From Beijerinckiaceae bacterium (GTDB lineage: Bacteria > Pseudomonadota > Alphaproteobacteria > Rhizobiales > Beijerinckiaceae): 64,000 nt of DNA. Below the pieces are notes generated by a model. The model did not search any database. It was not told the origin of the DNA and saw nothing but the letters and a program-made list of their open reading frames with translations. The position numbers and the translations under genes are program-made. The stretch covers positions 1 to 64,000 of the forward strand of contig JAPZUD010000006.1 of the NCBI GenBank assembly GCA_027533425.1. Reading direction: 5' to 3'. Of the stretch, positions 45,517 to 53,871 are shown piece by piece (position 1 is the first letter of the stretch; the number at the start of each line of letters is the position of its first letter).

Positions 45517-46683
45517 ATGGCCTCACCCGCCTTCGCCCTGCCCGCTGGTCGACATGCCCGACAGGCGCTTCTTGTTGCCCTGCCGCTTGCCCTGCTGTTC
45601 ACACTCGCGGCCTTGCAGGGAGGCAGCCTTGTCATGACCATGGGCGTGATCGGCGTTTTCGCCGGGCTGGCGCTCTACCATGCCAGCTTCGGCTTCACCG
45701 CCGCCTGGCGCCGCTTCATCCTCCAGCGGCAAAGCGCCGGCCTCCGGGCCCAGCTGCTCATGCTCGCCGTGACCTGCCTCGTCTTCTTCCCGCTGATCGG
45801 CGCCGGCACCGCCTTCGGTCGCCCGGTCGGCGGTTTCGTCTTCCCGATCGGGCTGGCGCTGGTCACGGGGGCCTTCCTGTTCGGGATCGGCATGCAGCTC
45901 GGCGGCGGCTGCGGTTCGGGCACGCTGTTCACGATCGGCGGCGGTTCGACCCGGATGGTCATCACGCTCGCCTTCTTCATTCTCGGCAGCACCCTCGCCA
46001 CTGCCTTTTCGGCAAGCTGGATGGCATGGCCGGCCCTACCACCCGTCTCGGTGATCGGCACATTCGGCGCATGGTCCGGCCTCGCGCTGGTGCTTGCCGG
46101 GCTTGCAGGCCTGTTCCTGCTGGTCCGCCGGGTCGAGATCGCGCGTCATGGCGCGGCCGCCCCGATCACCGCTCCGGCGACGCAATGGTTGACCGGCCCA
46201 TGGTCGCTGGTCGCCGGCGCGCTGGCGCTCGCCTTGGTCAACATCCTTGTGCTGCTCACCTGGGGCTGGCCCTGGGGCATCACCAGCGCTTTCGCGCTCT
46301 GGGGCTCGAAACTGGCGGCCCTGATCGGCTTCGCGCCGGCCAGCTGGCCCTATTGGCAGGGGCAGGAATCGGCCCTGTCGGCCTCGGTCTTTGCCGATCC
46401 GGTTTCCGTGATGGATTTCGGGCTCATTCTCGGCGCGATGGTTGCCGCGATCCTCGCCGGCAAATTCCGGCCGGTCCTCGCCATTCCCGCCCGGTCGCTG
46501 GCCGCGGCGATCCTCGGCGGTCTTCTGCTCGGCATCGGCGCCCGGCTGGGCACGGGCTGCAATATCGGCGCGTTTTTCTCCGGCATCGCCTCCGGCAGCC
46601 TGCATGGCTGGGTCTGGCTGGTCTTCGCCTTTGCCGGCAACGTCGTCGGCACGCATCTGCGGCCGCTCTTCCGGCTGGATTGA
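45517..46683 (+). CDS. YeeE/YedE family (thiosulfate/sulfur compound) transporter
   Basis: Two YeeE halves with GMQLGGGCGSGTLFTIGGGSTRM and GIGARLGTGCNIGAFFSGIASGSLHGW. ATG 45505 is also possible. Confidence 0.9.
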   Translation: MASPAFALPAGRHARQALLVALPLALLFTLAALQGGSLVMTMGVIGVFAGLALYHASFGFTAAWRRFILQRQSAGLRAQLLMLAVTCLVFFPLIGAGTAFGRPVGGFVFPIGLALVTGAFLFGIGMQLGGGCGSGTLFTIGGGSTRMVITLAFFILGSTLATAFSASWMAWPALPPVSVIGTFGAWSGLALVLAGLAGLFLLVRRVEIARHGAAAPITAPATQWLTGPWSLVAGALALALVNILVLLTWGWPWGITSAFALWGSKLAALIGFAPASWPYWQGQESALSASVFADPVSVMDFGLILGAMVAAILAGKFRPVLAIPARSLAAAILGGLLLGIGARLGTGCNIGAFFSGIASGSLHGWVWLVFAFAGNVVGTHLRPLFRLD

Positions 46684-46689
46684 CGGGCG

Positions 46690-47862
46690 TCATTCCGCCG
46701 GGTGAGGGTAAACTGCGGCCACGGGCGCCGAGGTCACCGCCGCCGCACGGCGTGTTTTCGCTCCCTCGGCACCGCCCTTGTAGCGTCGCGCGAGGGCCGC
46801 GACGAGGATCAGCCCGGCAAAGCCGCCAAGATTGACCAAGGCCGTCGGCAGAACGCCGCGTCCGGTCATGTCCAGCACCATGCCGCCGAGCCAGGCCAGC
46901 ACGATCCCGGCCATGAAGGTCGCCAGCGCCTGCTGGCCGACCAGCACGATTGGCGCGGCCCGATGGAGCCGATCGCGATAGGGTTCCACCAGCACCAGCG
47001 CGACATAGGCACTGGCGAGGAAATGGAGGTAGAGCGGCAGAACGAGATTGGTCTTCCCGTCCGGCGGCACCAGTGCACCATGGATCGCGCCGAGCAGCGT
47101 GACATTCTCGGTGAAGGCCCAGAAATTCATCGGGACGGAGACGATCAGGAAGGCGAGGCAGAGCCGGAACAGCCAGCCACGCTCAAGCGCCGGCGCCCGC
47201 AGCCATCCCATGCCGAAGGCGAAGCCGGTGAAGAACACCGCCTGCCAGGCAAACGGGTTGAAGAACCAGACCATGCCGGGGGATTGCCCGCCCGGCAGGT
47301 TGAAGCCGGTCACCTGCACCATCAGCCACAGGCTGGCCATCAGCCCGAGGGGCAGCCAGGGCGAGAGGCGGCCAAGCAACGCCATGGCCGGCAGCATGGC
47401 CAGCAGCACGAGATACATCGGCAGGATGTCGAGGAAGGCCGGCGTGAAGCCGAGCGCGACAAGGTTCAGCAGGCCATCGGCCGGCTGGGCGAGGAACCAG
47501 TCAAGCCCGAGTTGGCGTGCATAGTCGATGCCGGTCAGACGCGCTGCGGCAAGGCTGAGCGTGATCATGACAAGCGCCAGCCCGATATGCGCCCAATAGA
47601 CCTGCCAGATCCGGAAGGCGACGCGCTGCAGCCCGGCGAGCGCGCCTTTACGTTCGAAAACCCGGCCGAACGCATAGGCAGAGGCGAGGCCCGAGCAGAA
47701 GACGAAAAGCTCGCCGGCCGAGGAAAAACCGAACCGTGCGGGGATGAAGAGGAACCACGAATTGCCGGGCATATGGGCGATGAAGATGATGAACATCGCC
47801 AGCCCCCGGAAGAAATCGAGGCGGACATCGCGTTGGCCGGGAAGGGTGGCGGTCTGGGTCAT
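46690..47862 (-). CDS. OpgC-like membrane acyltransferase/succinyltransferase
   Basis: DVRLDFFRGLAMFIIFIAHMPGNSWFLFIPARFGFSSAGELFVFCSGLASAYAFG; ~10 TM. Confidence 0.85.
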   Translation of the reverse strand: MTQTATLPGQRDVRLDFFRGLAMFIIFIAHMPGNSWFLFIPARFGFSSAGELFVFCSGLASAYAFGRVFERKGALAGLQRVAFRIWQVYWAHIGLALVMITLSLAAARLTGIDYARQLGLDWFLAQPADGLLNLVALGFTPAFLDILPMYLVLLAMLPAMALLGRLSPWLPLGLMASLWLMVQVTGFNLPGGQSPGMVWFFNPFAWQAVFFTGFAFGMGWLRAPALERGWLFRLCLAFLIVSVPMNFWAFTENVTLLGAIHGALVPPDGKTNLVLPLYLHFLASAYVALVLVEPYRDRLHRAAPIVLVGQQALATFMAGIVLAWLGGMVLDMTGRGVLPTALVNLGGFAGLILVAALARRYKGGAEGAKTRRAAAVTSAPVAAVYPHPAE

Positions 47863-47863
47863 C

Positions 47864-49486
47864 TCAGAAGGCTCCCTGATAAGCATCCGGCGCAATCCGG
47901 GCGGCAATGAGGCTGAACCGGTCGCGTCGCGCCAGCGCGGCAGTGAAGGCGGCGCCCAGGGCCTCGCGGGACTCGACGGCCACGCCGGCGCCGCCAAAGG
48001 CCGCGGCGACGGCTGCGAAATCCGTGCCGCCGAACCGGACTCCGGCCTCTTTCCTCCCCGAAGCGCGCTGCTTCAGGTCGATCAGCGCAAGCCGCTCATC
48101 CTGCAGCACCACCACGATGACCGGCAGGCCAAGATCCCGCGCCGTGGCGAGCTCGCCGATGCCCATTTCCAGCCCGGCATCTCCGACAAAGGCGATGACC
48201 GGCCGGTCCGGTTCGGCCATCTGCATGCCGAGCGCAAGCGGCAGCGCGCAGCCCATCGTGCAGAGCGCCGAGGATTGCACGAGATCGCGCGGGGCATGGC
48301 AGCGCCAGATCTGGCTGAGCAGGATCCGGTGCGCCCCCGAATCCGCGCTGGCCAGCGTATTGTCCGGGGCCAGAGCGCGAATCGTGTGGAACACCGCATG
48401 CGGCCCCCAGTCGGGCGCGTCGGGAAAGGCTTCGGCCAACGAGTGCCGGAGCGCTGCGGCCCAGGAGGGAGCCGGCTTCTGGTCCGCTTCCGGCATCAGC
48501 TTGGCAAGGATCAGGCCGACATCCCCGACCAGCGCCAGATCGGCGCGATGCATCTGGTGCTGCGGCACGGTGGCGGCCACATCGATCACCGGCACGCCGG
48601 GGGGGAACGGATCACGCCAGTTGATGCGCATCTCGATCGGATCATAGCCGGCCAGCAGGATGCAATCCGCCTCGGCCAGGGCCGGCAGGAGCAGACGGTC
48701 GGCCCTGGGCGAAAGGCCGGCCCCGCCGAGAACCAGCGGATGACGTTCGTCGACCAGCCCCTTGGCCTTGTAGCTCGTGACAAGCGGCGCGCCGAACGCC
48801 TCGATGAAAGCCCGGAGCGCGGCGCCGGCATGATGGTTCACGGCATCGACCCCCGCGACGACGATCGGCCGGCGCGCCGAAGCGAGCAATGCCCGCGCCC
48901 GGTCAAGATCGTCAGGGGCCGGCAGGCCAGGCGCAGCGGCGGGCCGGAAGAAGGCATCGGCCGGCTCCTCGCCTTCTGCGACAGCAATCGGCACGTCGAC
49001 ATGGACAGGCCCCGGCTGGCCACTGGTGGCGATCTGGATGGCCCGGTCAATGACCCGATGCACCGCGCCGCGGCTGGCCGAAAGACTGGCCTTGGTGATC
49101 GGCCGGAACAGGGCCTGATGATCGAAAACCTGATGGGTGTAGCTCTCTGCTTCGGCGGCATCGACGCGCCCCGTCAGCACGATCAGCGGCACGCGGTCCT
49201 GCAGCGCATTGGCGACAACATTGACCGCATTGGCCGCACCTGGCCCCAGCGTCGCGACAAGAATGCCCGGCGCCATGGGAGCTGCGGGATCGGCGAGGCT
49301 CTGGCGGTGCCAGTAGCCCTCGGCCATGAAGCCGGCGGCGTTCTCGTGTTTGGTCAGCACGAACCGGATCCCGGCTGCCTCCAGCCCCTCGACCAGCGCC
49401 AGCACCTCGCCGCCGGGCATGCCAAAGGCGAGGCGGCAACCCTGCCGGGCAAGGCGGGTTGCGAGTATGTCGGCTCCGGATGGCAT
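47864..49486 (-). CDS. Thiamine pyrophosphate-dependent enzyme (acetolactate synthase-like)
   Basis: FGMPGGEVLALVEGL, TKHENAAGFMAEGYW catalytic Glu, GDAGLEMGIGELATARDLGLPVIVVVLQD. Confidence 0.88.
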   Translation of the reverse strand: MPSGADILATRLARQGCRLAFGMPGGEVLALVEGLEAAGIRFVLTKHENAAGFMAEGYWHRQSLADPAAPMAPGILVATLGPGAANAVNVVANALQDRVPLIVLTGRVDAAEAESYTHQVFDHQALFRPITKASLSASRGAVHRVIDRAIQIATSGQPGPVHVDVPIAVAEGEEPADAFFRPAAAPGLPAPDDLDRARALLASARRPIVVAGVDAVNHHAGAALRAFIEAFGAPLVTSYKAKGLVDERHPLVLGGAGLSPRADRLLLPALAEADCILLAGYDPIEMRINWRDPFPPGVPVIDVAATVPQHQMHRADLALVGDVGLILAKLMPEADQKPAPSWAAALRHSLAEAFPDAPDWGPHAVFHTIRALAPDNTLASADSGAHRILLSQIWRCHAPRDLVQSSALCTMGCALPLALGMQMAEPDRPVIAFVGDAGLEMGIGELATARDLGLPVIVVVLQDERLALIDLKQRASGRKEAGVRFGGTDFAAVAAAFGGAGVAVESREALGAAFTAALARRDRFSLIAARIAPDAYQGAF

Positions 49487-49536
49487 GGCATTCTCCCTGC
49501 CGCTTTCCTTGCCTGATGCCGGTATCACCCGCATTT

Positions 49537-49546
49537 CGCAATTGCG
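49537..49546. promoter_or_regulatory. Perfect palindrome in the TPP enzyme / isomerase divergent region
   Basis: CGCAATTGCG, flanked by ATCACC (49524-49529) and GGTGAT (49552-49557). Confidence 0.4.
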
Positions 49547-49590
49547 TGAACGGTGATGGCGCGTGAAAACAGGGGGAGAAGGAGATTCCC

Positions 49591-50370
49591 ATGCCGCGCT
49601 TTGCCGCCAACCTCACCATGATGTTCAACGAGGTGCCGTTCCTCGAGCGTTTCGGCCGGGCGGCGGCAGCCGGGTTCGAGTCCGTGGAATTCCTGTTCCC
49701 GTACGAATTCGCGCCCGAAGCCGTCGCCACCGAACTCCGCCGGCATGGCCTGACGCTCGCCCTGTTCAACCTGCCCCCGGGCAACTGGGCAGGCGGCGAG
49801 CGCGGCATCGCGGCGCTGGCAGGCCGCGAGGATGAATTCCGGCAGGGGCTGATCACCGCACGGGCTTATGCCGAGGCGACCGGCGTGCGCCGCGTCCACA
49901 TGATGGCCGGCCTTGCCTCGCCGGATGATGCGGCAGCTGTGGCGCGCTATGAGGCCGCCATCCGCGAGGCTGCTTCCTTCTTCGCGCCGATGGGGATCGA
50001 CGTGCTGCTCGAACCGCTCAACCGGCGCGACGTGCCAGGCTACCTGCTCGACGATTTCGGCCGGGCCGCCGCGTTGATCCGCCGGCTGGGCTTGCCCAAC
50101 GTCAAGCTGCAATTCGATATCTACCATTGCCAGATCCTGCATGGCGACATCACCATGCGGTTGCGGGACATGTTCCCGATCATCGGCCACATCCAGACCG
50201 CCAGCATCCCGCTGCGCAACGAGCCCGGCAGCGGCGAGCTCAACGATGCGGCCATCTTCGCGGAACTGGAGCGGCTGGGCTATGCCGGCTTCATCGGCTG
50301 CGAATATCGCCCGGCCAATGGCACCGAGGCCGGCCTCGGCTGGTTCGCGCCCTATCGCCCCCGCGGCTGA
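49591..50370 (+). CDS. Hydroxypyruvate isomerase / 2-oxo-tetronate isomerase family protein
   Basis: RFAANLTMMFNEVPFLERFGRAAAAGFESVEFLFPYEF, VKLQFDIYHCQILHGD, GHIQTASIPLRNEPGSGELN, FIGCEYRPA. Confidence 0.88.
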   Translation: MPRFAANLTMMFNEVPFLERFGRAAAAGFESVEFLFPYEFAPEAVATELRRHGLTLALFNLPPGNWAGGERGIAALAGREDEFRQGLITARAYAEATGVRRVHMMAGLASPDDAAAVARYEAAIREAASFFAPMGIDVLLEPLNRRDVPGYLLDDFGRAAALIRRLGLPNVKLQFDIYHCQILHGDITMRLRDMFPIIGHIQTASIPLRNEPGSGELNDAAIFAELERLGYAGFIGCEYRPANGTEAGLGWFAPYRPRG

Positions 50371-50386
50371 GCGCCAGGGAACCGGC

Positions 50387-51688
50387 TTACCGGAAGATCA
50401 GCGAAAGCCGGGCCTGCATATCCTGCAGGGCGGCTTCGGCCGTCTTCGACCCGGCCATGAAGGCCGACAGGTTGGTCCGGACAATATCCGACACTTCGGA
50501 ATAGCGTGCGCTCTGCGGCCGCAGGCGCGCCACGGCCAGCACGGCCCCCATCTGGCCGAGGAAGGGCCGCGCCGCCACGATGGTAGCATCCTGATAGGGC
50601 CCGGTCTGGGCGGGCAGGTCACCGAGTTCGGCCTGCAGCCGGGCCGCCTCGGGCGAAGCGAGATAGCGCAGGAAAGCCAGGGCCTCGACCTTCCGCCCTG
50701 AAAAGGCCGTCACGCCCACCATCCAGCCGCCGGCGCAACTGGAGGCGCGATCCTCCGTCTCGCCGGGAACCGGCACCAGCCGCACCTTGCCGGCCACGAC
50801 GCTGTCAATGTCGGTCTGCATCCTCTGCCACGCATAGCTCCAGCCATGTCCGAAGACGAGCGACCCGGCCTGCATCGCAAGGCGGATGCGCTCCGGGTGG
50901 CCTTCGCCCGGCGGGACTGGAAGGAGCTTAGCATCCTTGAGCGCCTGGAGGCCCTGCAGGGCGCGGCGGGCAGGATCGGTCAGCAGGGCCGGCTTGCCTT
51001 CGGTGACGAGATCATGCCCGGTGCCCCAGAGCGCCATCGCCGCCGTGCAGACACTGCTTTCGACCGGCGCCGAGGAGAGATCGATCGCTCGCAGGGTTGG
51101 CTGGTTCTCGGCGGCAAGAATCCGGGTTGCCGCCTCGCGAAGCGCGGCCTGTGTCGTCGGCACCGCAAGGCCGTGCTTCTCGAGGAGATCACCACGCACG
51201 AGCATGGCCTGGGCATCGGCGGAATAGGGCACGGCCATCAGCCGGCCGCCGGCAAGTGCTGCTTGCCGGTAGGCCGGGAACAGCCGGGCGAGCAAGGCCT
51301 CGCGCTCCGGACCGAACAGGCCGTCCAGCGGCTCAAGCCATTGCCCCAATGCCCATTGCGGGATCCGCAGAACATCGACCATCACCAGATCGACACCGGC
51401 ATCGCGGGCACCGAGCAGCGCATTGAGCGCCTGCTGCTGGCTTTCCAGCGTAGCGCCGCCGGTCTCGATCTCGATCGTCAGACCCGGTCGCGCCTGGCTA
51501 TAGGCATTCGCCAGTGCGCGCAGGACATCGATCTTCGGGAAATTGGCCGCGAAAACCTTGAGATGGGTCTGGGCCAGGGCTTGTCCCGTGAAGGCCAGCA
51601 AGGCAAGAAAAAGGCCGGCCAGGACACCGGCAAGCCGGGCTGTCCCCGACCCCCGCCATGCCGATGCTTCCGTTTCGTCCTTCCGCAT
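50387..51688 (-). CDS. Extracellular sugar-type ABC substrate-binding protein (orphan)
   Basis: Signal peptide; family 1 SBP: ANFPKIDVLRALANAYSQARPGLTIEIETGGATLESQQQALNALLGARDAGVDLVMVDVLRIPQWA; start trimmed to 51688. Confidence 0.85.
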   Translation of the reverse strand: MRKDETEASAWRGSGTARLAGVLAGLFLALLAFTGQALAQTHLKVFAANFPKIDVLRALANAYSQARPGLTIEIETGGATLESQQQALNALLGARDAGVDLVMVDVLRIPQWALGQWLEPLDGLFGPEREALLARLFPAYRQAALAGGRLMAVPYSADAQAMLVRGDLLEKHGLAVPTTQAALREAATRILAAENQPTLRAIDLSSAPVESSVCTAAMALWGTGHDLVTEGKPALLTDPARRALQGLQALKDAKLLPVPPGEGHPERIRLAMQAGSLVFGHGWSYAWQRMQTDIDSVVAGKVRLVPVPGETEDRASSCAGGWMVGVTAFSGRKVEALAFLRYLASPEAARLQAELGDLPAQTGPYQDATIVAARPFLGQMGAVLAVARLRPQSARYSEVSDIVRTNLSAFMAGSKTAEAALQDMQARLSLIFR

Positions 51689-51781
51689 GCGACAACCTCC
51701 CGGACGGGTGATGGCAGGATTCCCCGCCCTGTTCAATGCCGGGCCGGATACCGGACACCCGCATGCAAGGAAGGACAGGCC

Positions 51782-52699
51782 ATGCGCAGCCTGATGACCA
51801 TCGGCATCGTGGTCCTTGATGAAGTGCTGACAATCCCGCTGGCGCTCAAGCCGGGCGAGAAGCATCGCGCGATCCGGTCCGACAGCGTGATGGGCGGCAA
51901 TGCCGCGAACGCCGCTCTGGCGATCGCCCGGCTGGGTGGAAAAGCCTGTCTGGTCGCGCGGATCGGCGACGATGCCAGCGGCCGGATCGTGCGGCAGAAA
52001 CTGGCCGAATTCGGCATCGACGATTCGCTCTCCCCGCCGATGGCCGGGATCGTCACGTCGCGGTCGAGCATCATCATCGAACCGGGCGGTGACCGGACGA
52101 TCGTCAACTATCTCGATCCCCGCATGCCGGACCGCCCGGACTGGCTTCCCGCTTGCCTGCCAGCCGGAACGGCGGCGGTCCTGGGTGATACCCGCTGGGA
52201 AACGGGGGCCGGCCACCTGTTCGACCTTGCCCGCCAGGCCGGGATCCCGGCCGTGTTCGACGGCGACCGCGCTCCGCAGGATCGCAGCCTGCTGGCGCGG
52301 GCAAGCCACGTGATCTTTTCCGCCATAGGGTTGCGTGAGGCCACCGGCATGCCGGATCTCCACCAGGGCCTGCTGGCCATCAGGCGCGAAAGCGAAAGCT
52401 TCCTTGCGGTCACGGATGGTGGCGATGGCGTGCTCGCGCTGCTCCCGGACGGCCTCTGGCACGTTCCCTCCCTGGATATCCGTGCCGTCGATACGCTCGG
52501 TGCCGGCGATGTCTGGCATGGCGCCTTCGCCTGGGCGCTGACCGAGCGGCTTGACCTGCTGGATGCCATCCAATGGGCGAATGTCACCGCCGCCCTGAAA
52601 TGCCTGAAGCCCGGGGGGAGTTCCGGTGCGCCGGAGCGGCACGAGGTCGAGGCTGCCCTGCCCGGCCTGCCGGCACCGAGGCGCCTCGTTGCTATCTGA
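51782..52699 (+). CDS. PfkB-family kinase, sulfofructose kinase (YihV)-like
   Basis: GGNAANAALAIARLGGKACLVARIGDDASG; GDTRWETGAGHLFDLARQAGIPAVFDGDRAPQD; DTLGAGDVWHGAFAWAL; AALKCLKPGGSSGAP. Confidence 0.85.
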   Translation: MRSLMTIGIVVLDEVLTIPLALKPGEKHRAIRSDSVMGGNAANAALAIARLGGKACLVARIGDDASGRIVRQKLAEFGIDDSLSPPMAGIVTSRSSIIIEPGGDRTIVNYLDPRMPDRPDWLPACLPAGTAAVLGDTRWETGAGHLFDLARQAGIPAVFDGDRAPQDRSLLARASHVIFSAIGLREATGMPDLHQGLLAIRRESESFLAVTDGGDGVLALLPDGLWHVPSLDIRAVDTLGAGDVWHGAFAWALTERLDLLDAIQWANVTAALKCLKPGGSSGAPERHEVEAALPGLPAPRRLVAI

Positions 52700-53441
52700 G
52701 GCCGCTCACATAGTGGCAATGGCGCGTGTCGCAGAGCGAGTAACGCCATTCCACCGGCTTGCCATCGAGATCCAGCGCCACCCGGTCGATGGCGAGGATC
52801 GGTGTTCCCTCCGGAATGCCGAGCAGCACGGCATCCTCTGCCGGCGCCGCCATGGCGCGGAGCGATTCATCGCCACCGGCAATGGTGATGCCGTAATCCG
52901 ACGCGAAATGATCGTACAGATTGTTGGGTATGTCCGCCTGGTTGACGAGGCCGGGGAACCGCTCCAGCGGCAGCGCGAGATATTCCGAAATGGTCGGCCG
53001 GCCATTAAGCGAGCGGACCCGCGCAATGCGGATGACGCTGTCACCAGGACGCAGCGCCAGCCGCGCCACTTCCTCAGGGCTCGCCGTCGCGGTCTCGACA
53101 CGGCGGAGATGGCTTTCGGGAAAGACGGGAATGCCGGTCTCGGGCACGATCTTGAAGAACTGGAACAGGATCCGGCTCTCGTCATGCCGGGCGACAAACG
53201 TGCCGCGCCCCTGCCGCCGCACGAGCAGGCGATCGGCGGTCATCTCGTCCAGGGCCTTGCGAACGGTGCCCTGGCTGACGCCGAGCTCTGCCGCGATCTG
53301 CATCTCGGAGGGCAGGATTTCACCCGGCTGCCAGAAACGCTCGGCAATACGCCGCACAAGCAGTGACTTGACCTGCCGGTAGAGCGGCAGGAACCCCGGT
53401 GTGCCGCGGGCTTCATCCTGAGAACTTGTCTTCTCGTTCAT
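52692..53441 (-). CDS. GntR (HutC/UTRA) family transcriptional regulator
   Basis: LLVRRIAERFWQPGEILPSEMQIAAELGVSQGTVRKALDEMTADRLLVRRQGRGTFVARH; UTRA C-term. Confidence 0.93.
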   Translation of the reverse strand: MNEKTSSQDEARGTPGFLPLYRQVKSLLVRRIAERFWQPGEILPSEMQIAAELGVSQGTVRKALDEMTADRLLVRRQGRGTFVARHDESRILFQFFKIVPETGIPVFPESHLRRVETATASPEEVARLALRPGDSVIRIARVRSLNGRPTISEYLALPLERFPGLVNQADIPNNLYDHFASDYGITIAGGDESLRAMAAPAEDAVLLGIPEGTPILAIDRVALDLDGKPVEWRYSLCDTRHCHYVSGLR

Positions 53442-53465
53442 GATTGACACTCTAACAAGTCTTAT

Positions 53466-53479
53466 GTCTTATACAAGAC
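53466..53479. promoter_or_regulatory. GntR-type operator candidate over suyAB-like promoter
   Basis: GTCTT-atac-AAGAC overlapping a TTGACA(53444)-N17-TCTTAT(53467) promoter. Confidence 0.55.
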
Positions 53480-53570
53480 CTGAGCGTTCGAAGCCCTGAT
53501 CCGTCACGGTGCCGGTACGCCACCATCCCCCCAAGCGCCCGAGGGCGTATCGCGAGGAAGGCATAGAGCC

Positions 53571-53858
53571 ATGACCATTCCCCATCTTCTTGTCCATGAA
53601 CACAAGGACACCGTGGGCGTTGTCGTTGTCGAAAACCTCAAGGCCGGCACCGAGATGCTCGCCGTGGTGACCGCCGACAATTCCAGCTTCTCGGTGGCCT
53701 CGCGGGCCGACATCCCGATCGGCCACAAGGTCGCGCTGAAGGATATCCGCAAGGGCGATACCATCTGGAAATACGGACAGGACATCGGCAAGGCCGTGGC
53801 GGATATCGCCAAGGGCGAACATGTCCACGTGCATAACGTCAAGACCAAGCGCTGGTGA
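53571..53858 (+). CDS. suyA: SAF-domain small subunit, UxaA/(2R)-sulfolactate sulfo-lyase alpha-like
   Basis: [26 protein letters not shown]...[49 protein letters not shown]. Confidence 0.75.
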   Translation: MTIPHLLVHEHKDTVGVVVVENLKAGTEMLAVVTADNSSFSVASRADIPIGHKVALKDIRKGDTIWKYGQDIGKAVADIAKGEHVHVHNVKTKRW

Positions 53859-53871
53859 CAGGAGAACCGAC

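Noticed and set aside
50846-52699. 617-aa plus-strand ORF proposed as one protein
   Set aside because: Upstream part is antisense to the SBP; the PfkB kinase begins at ATG 51782.
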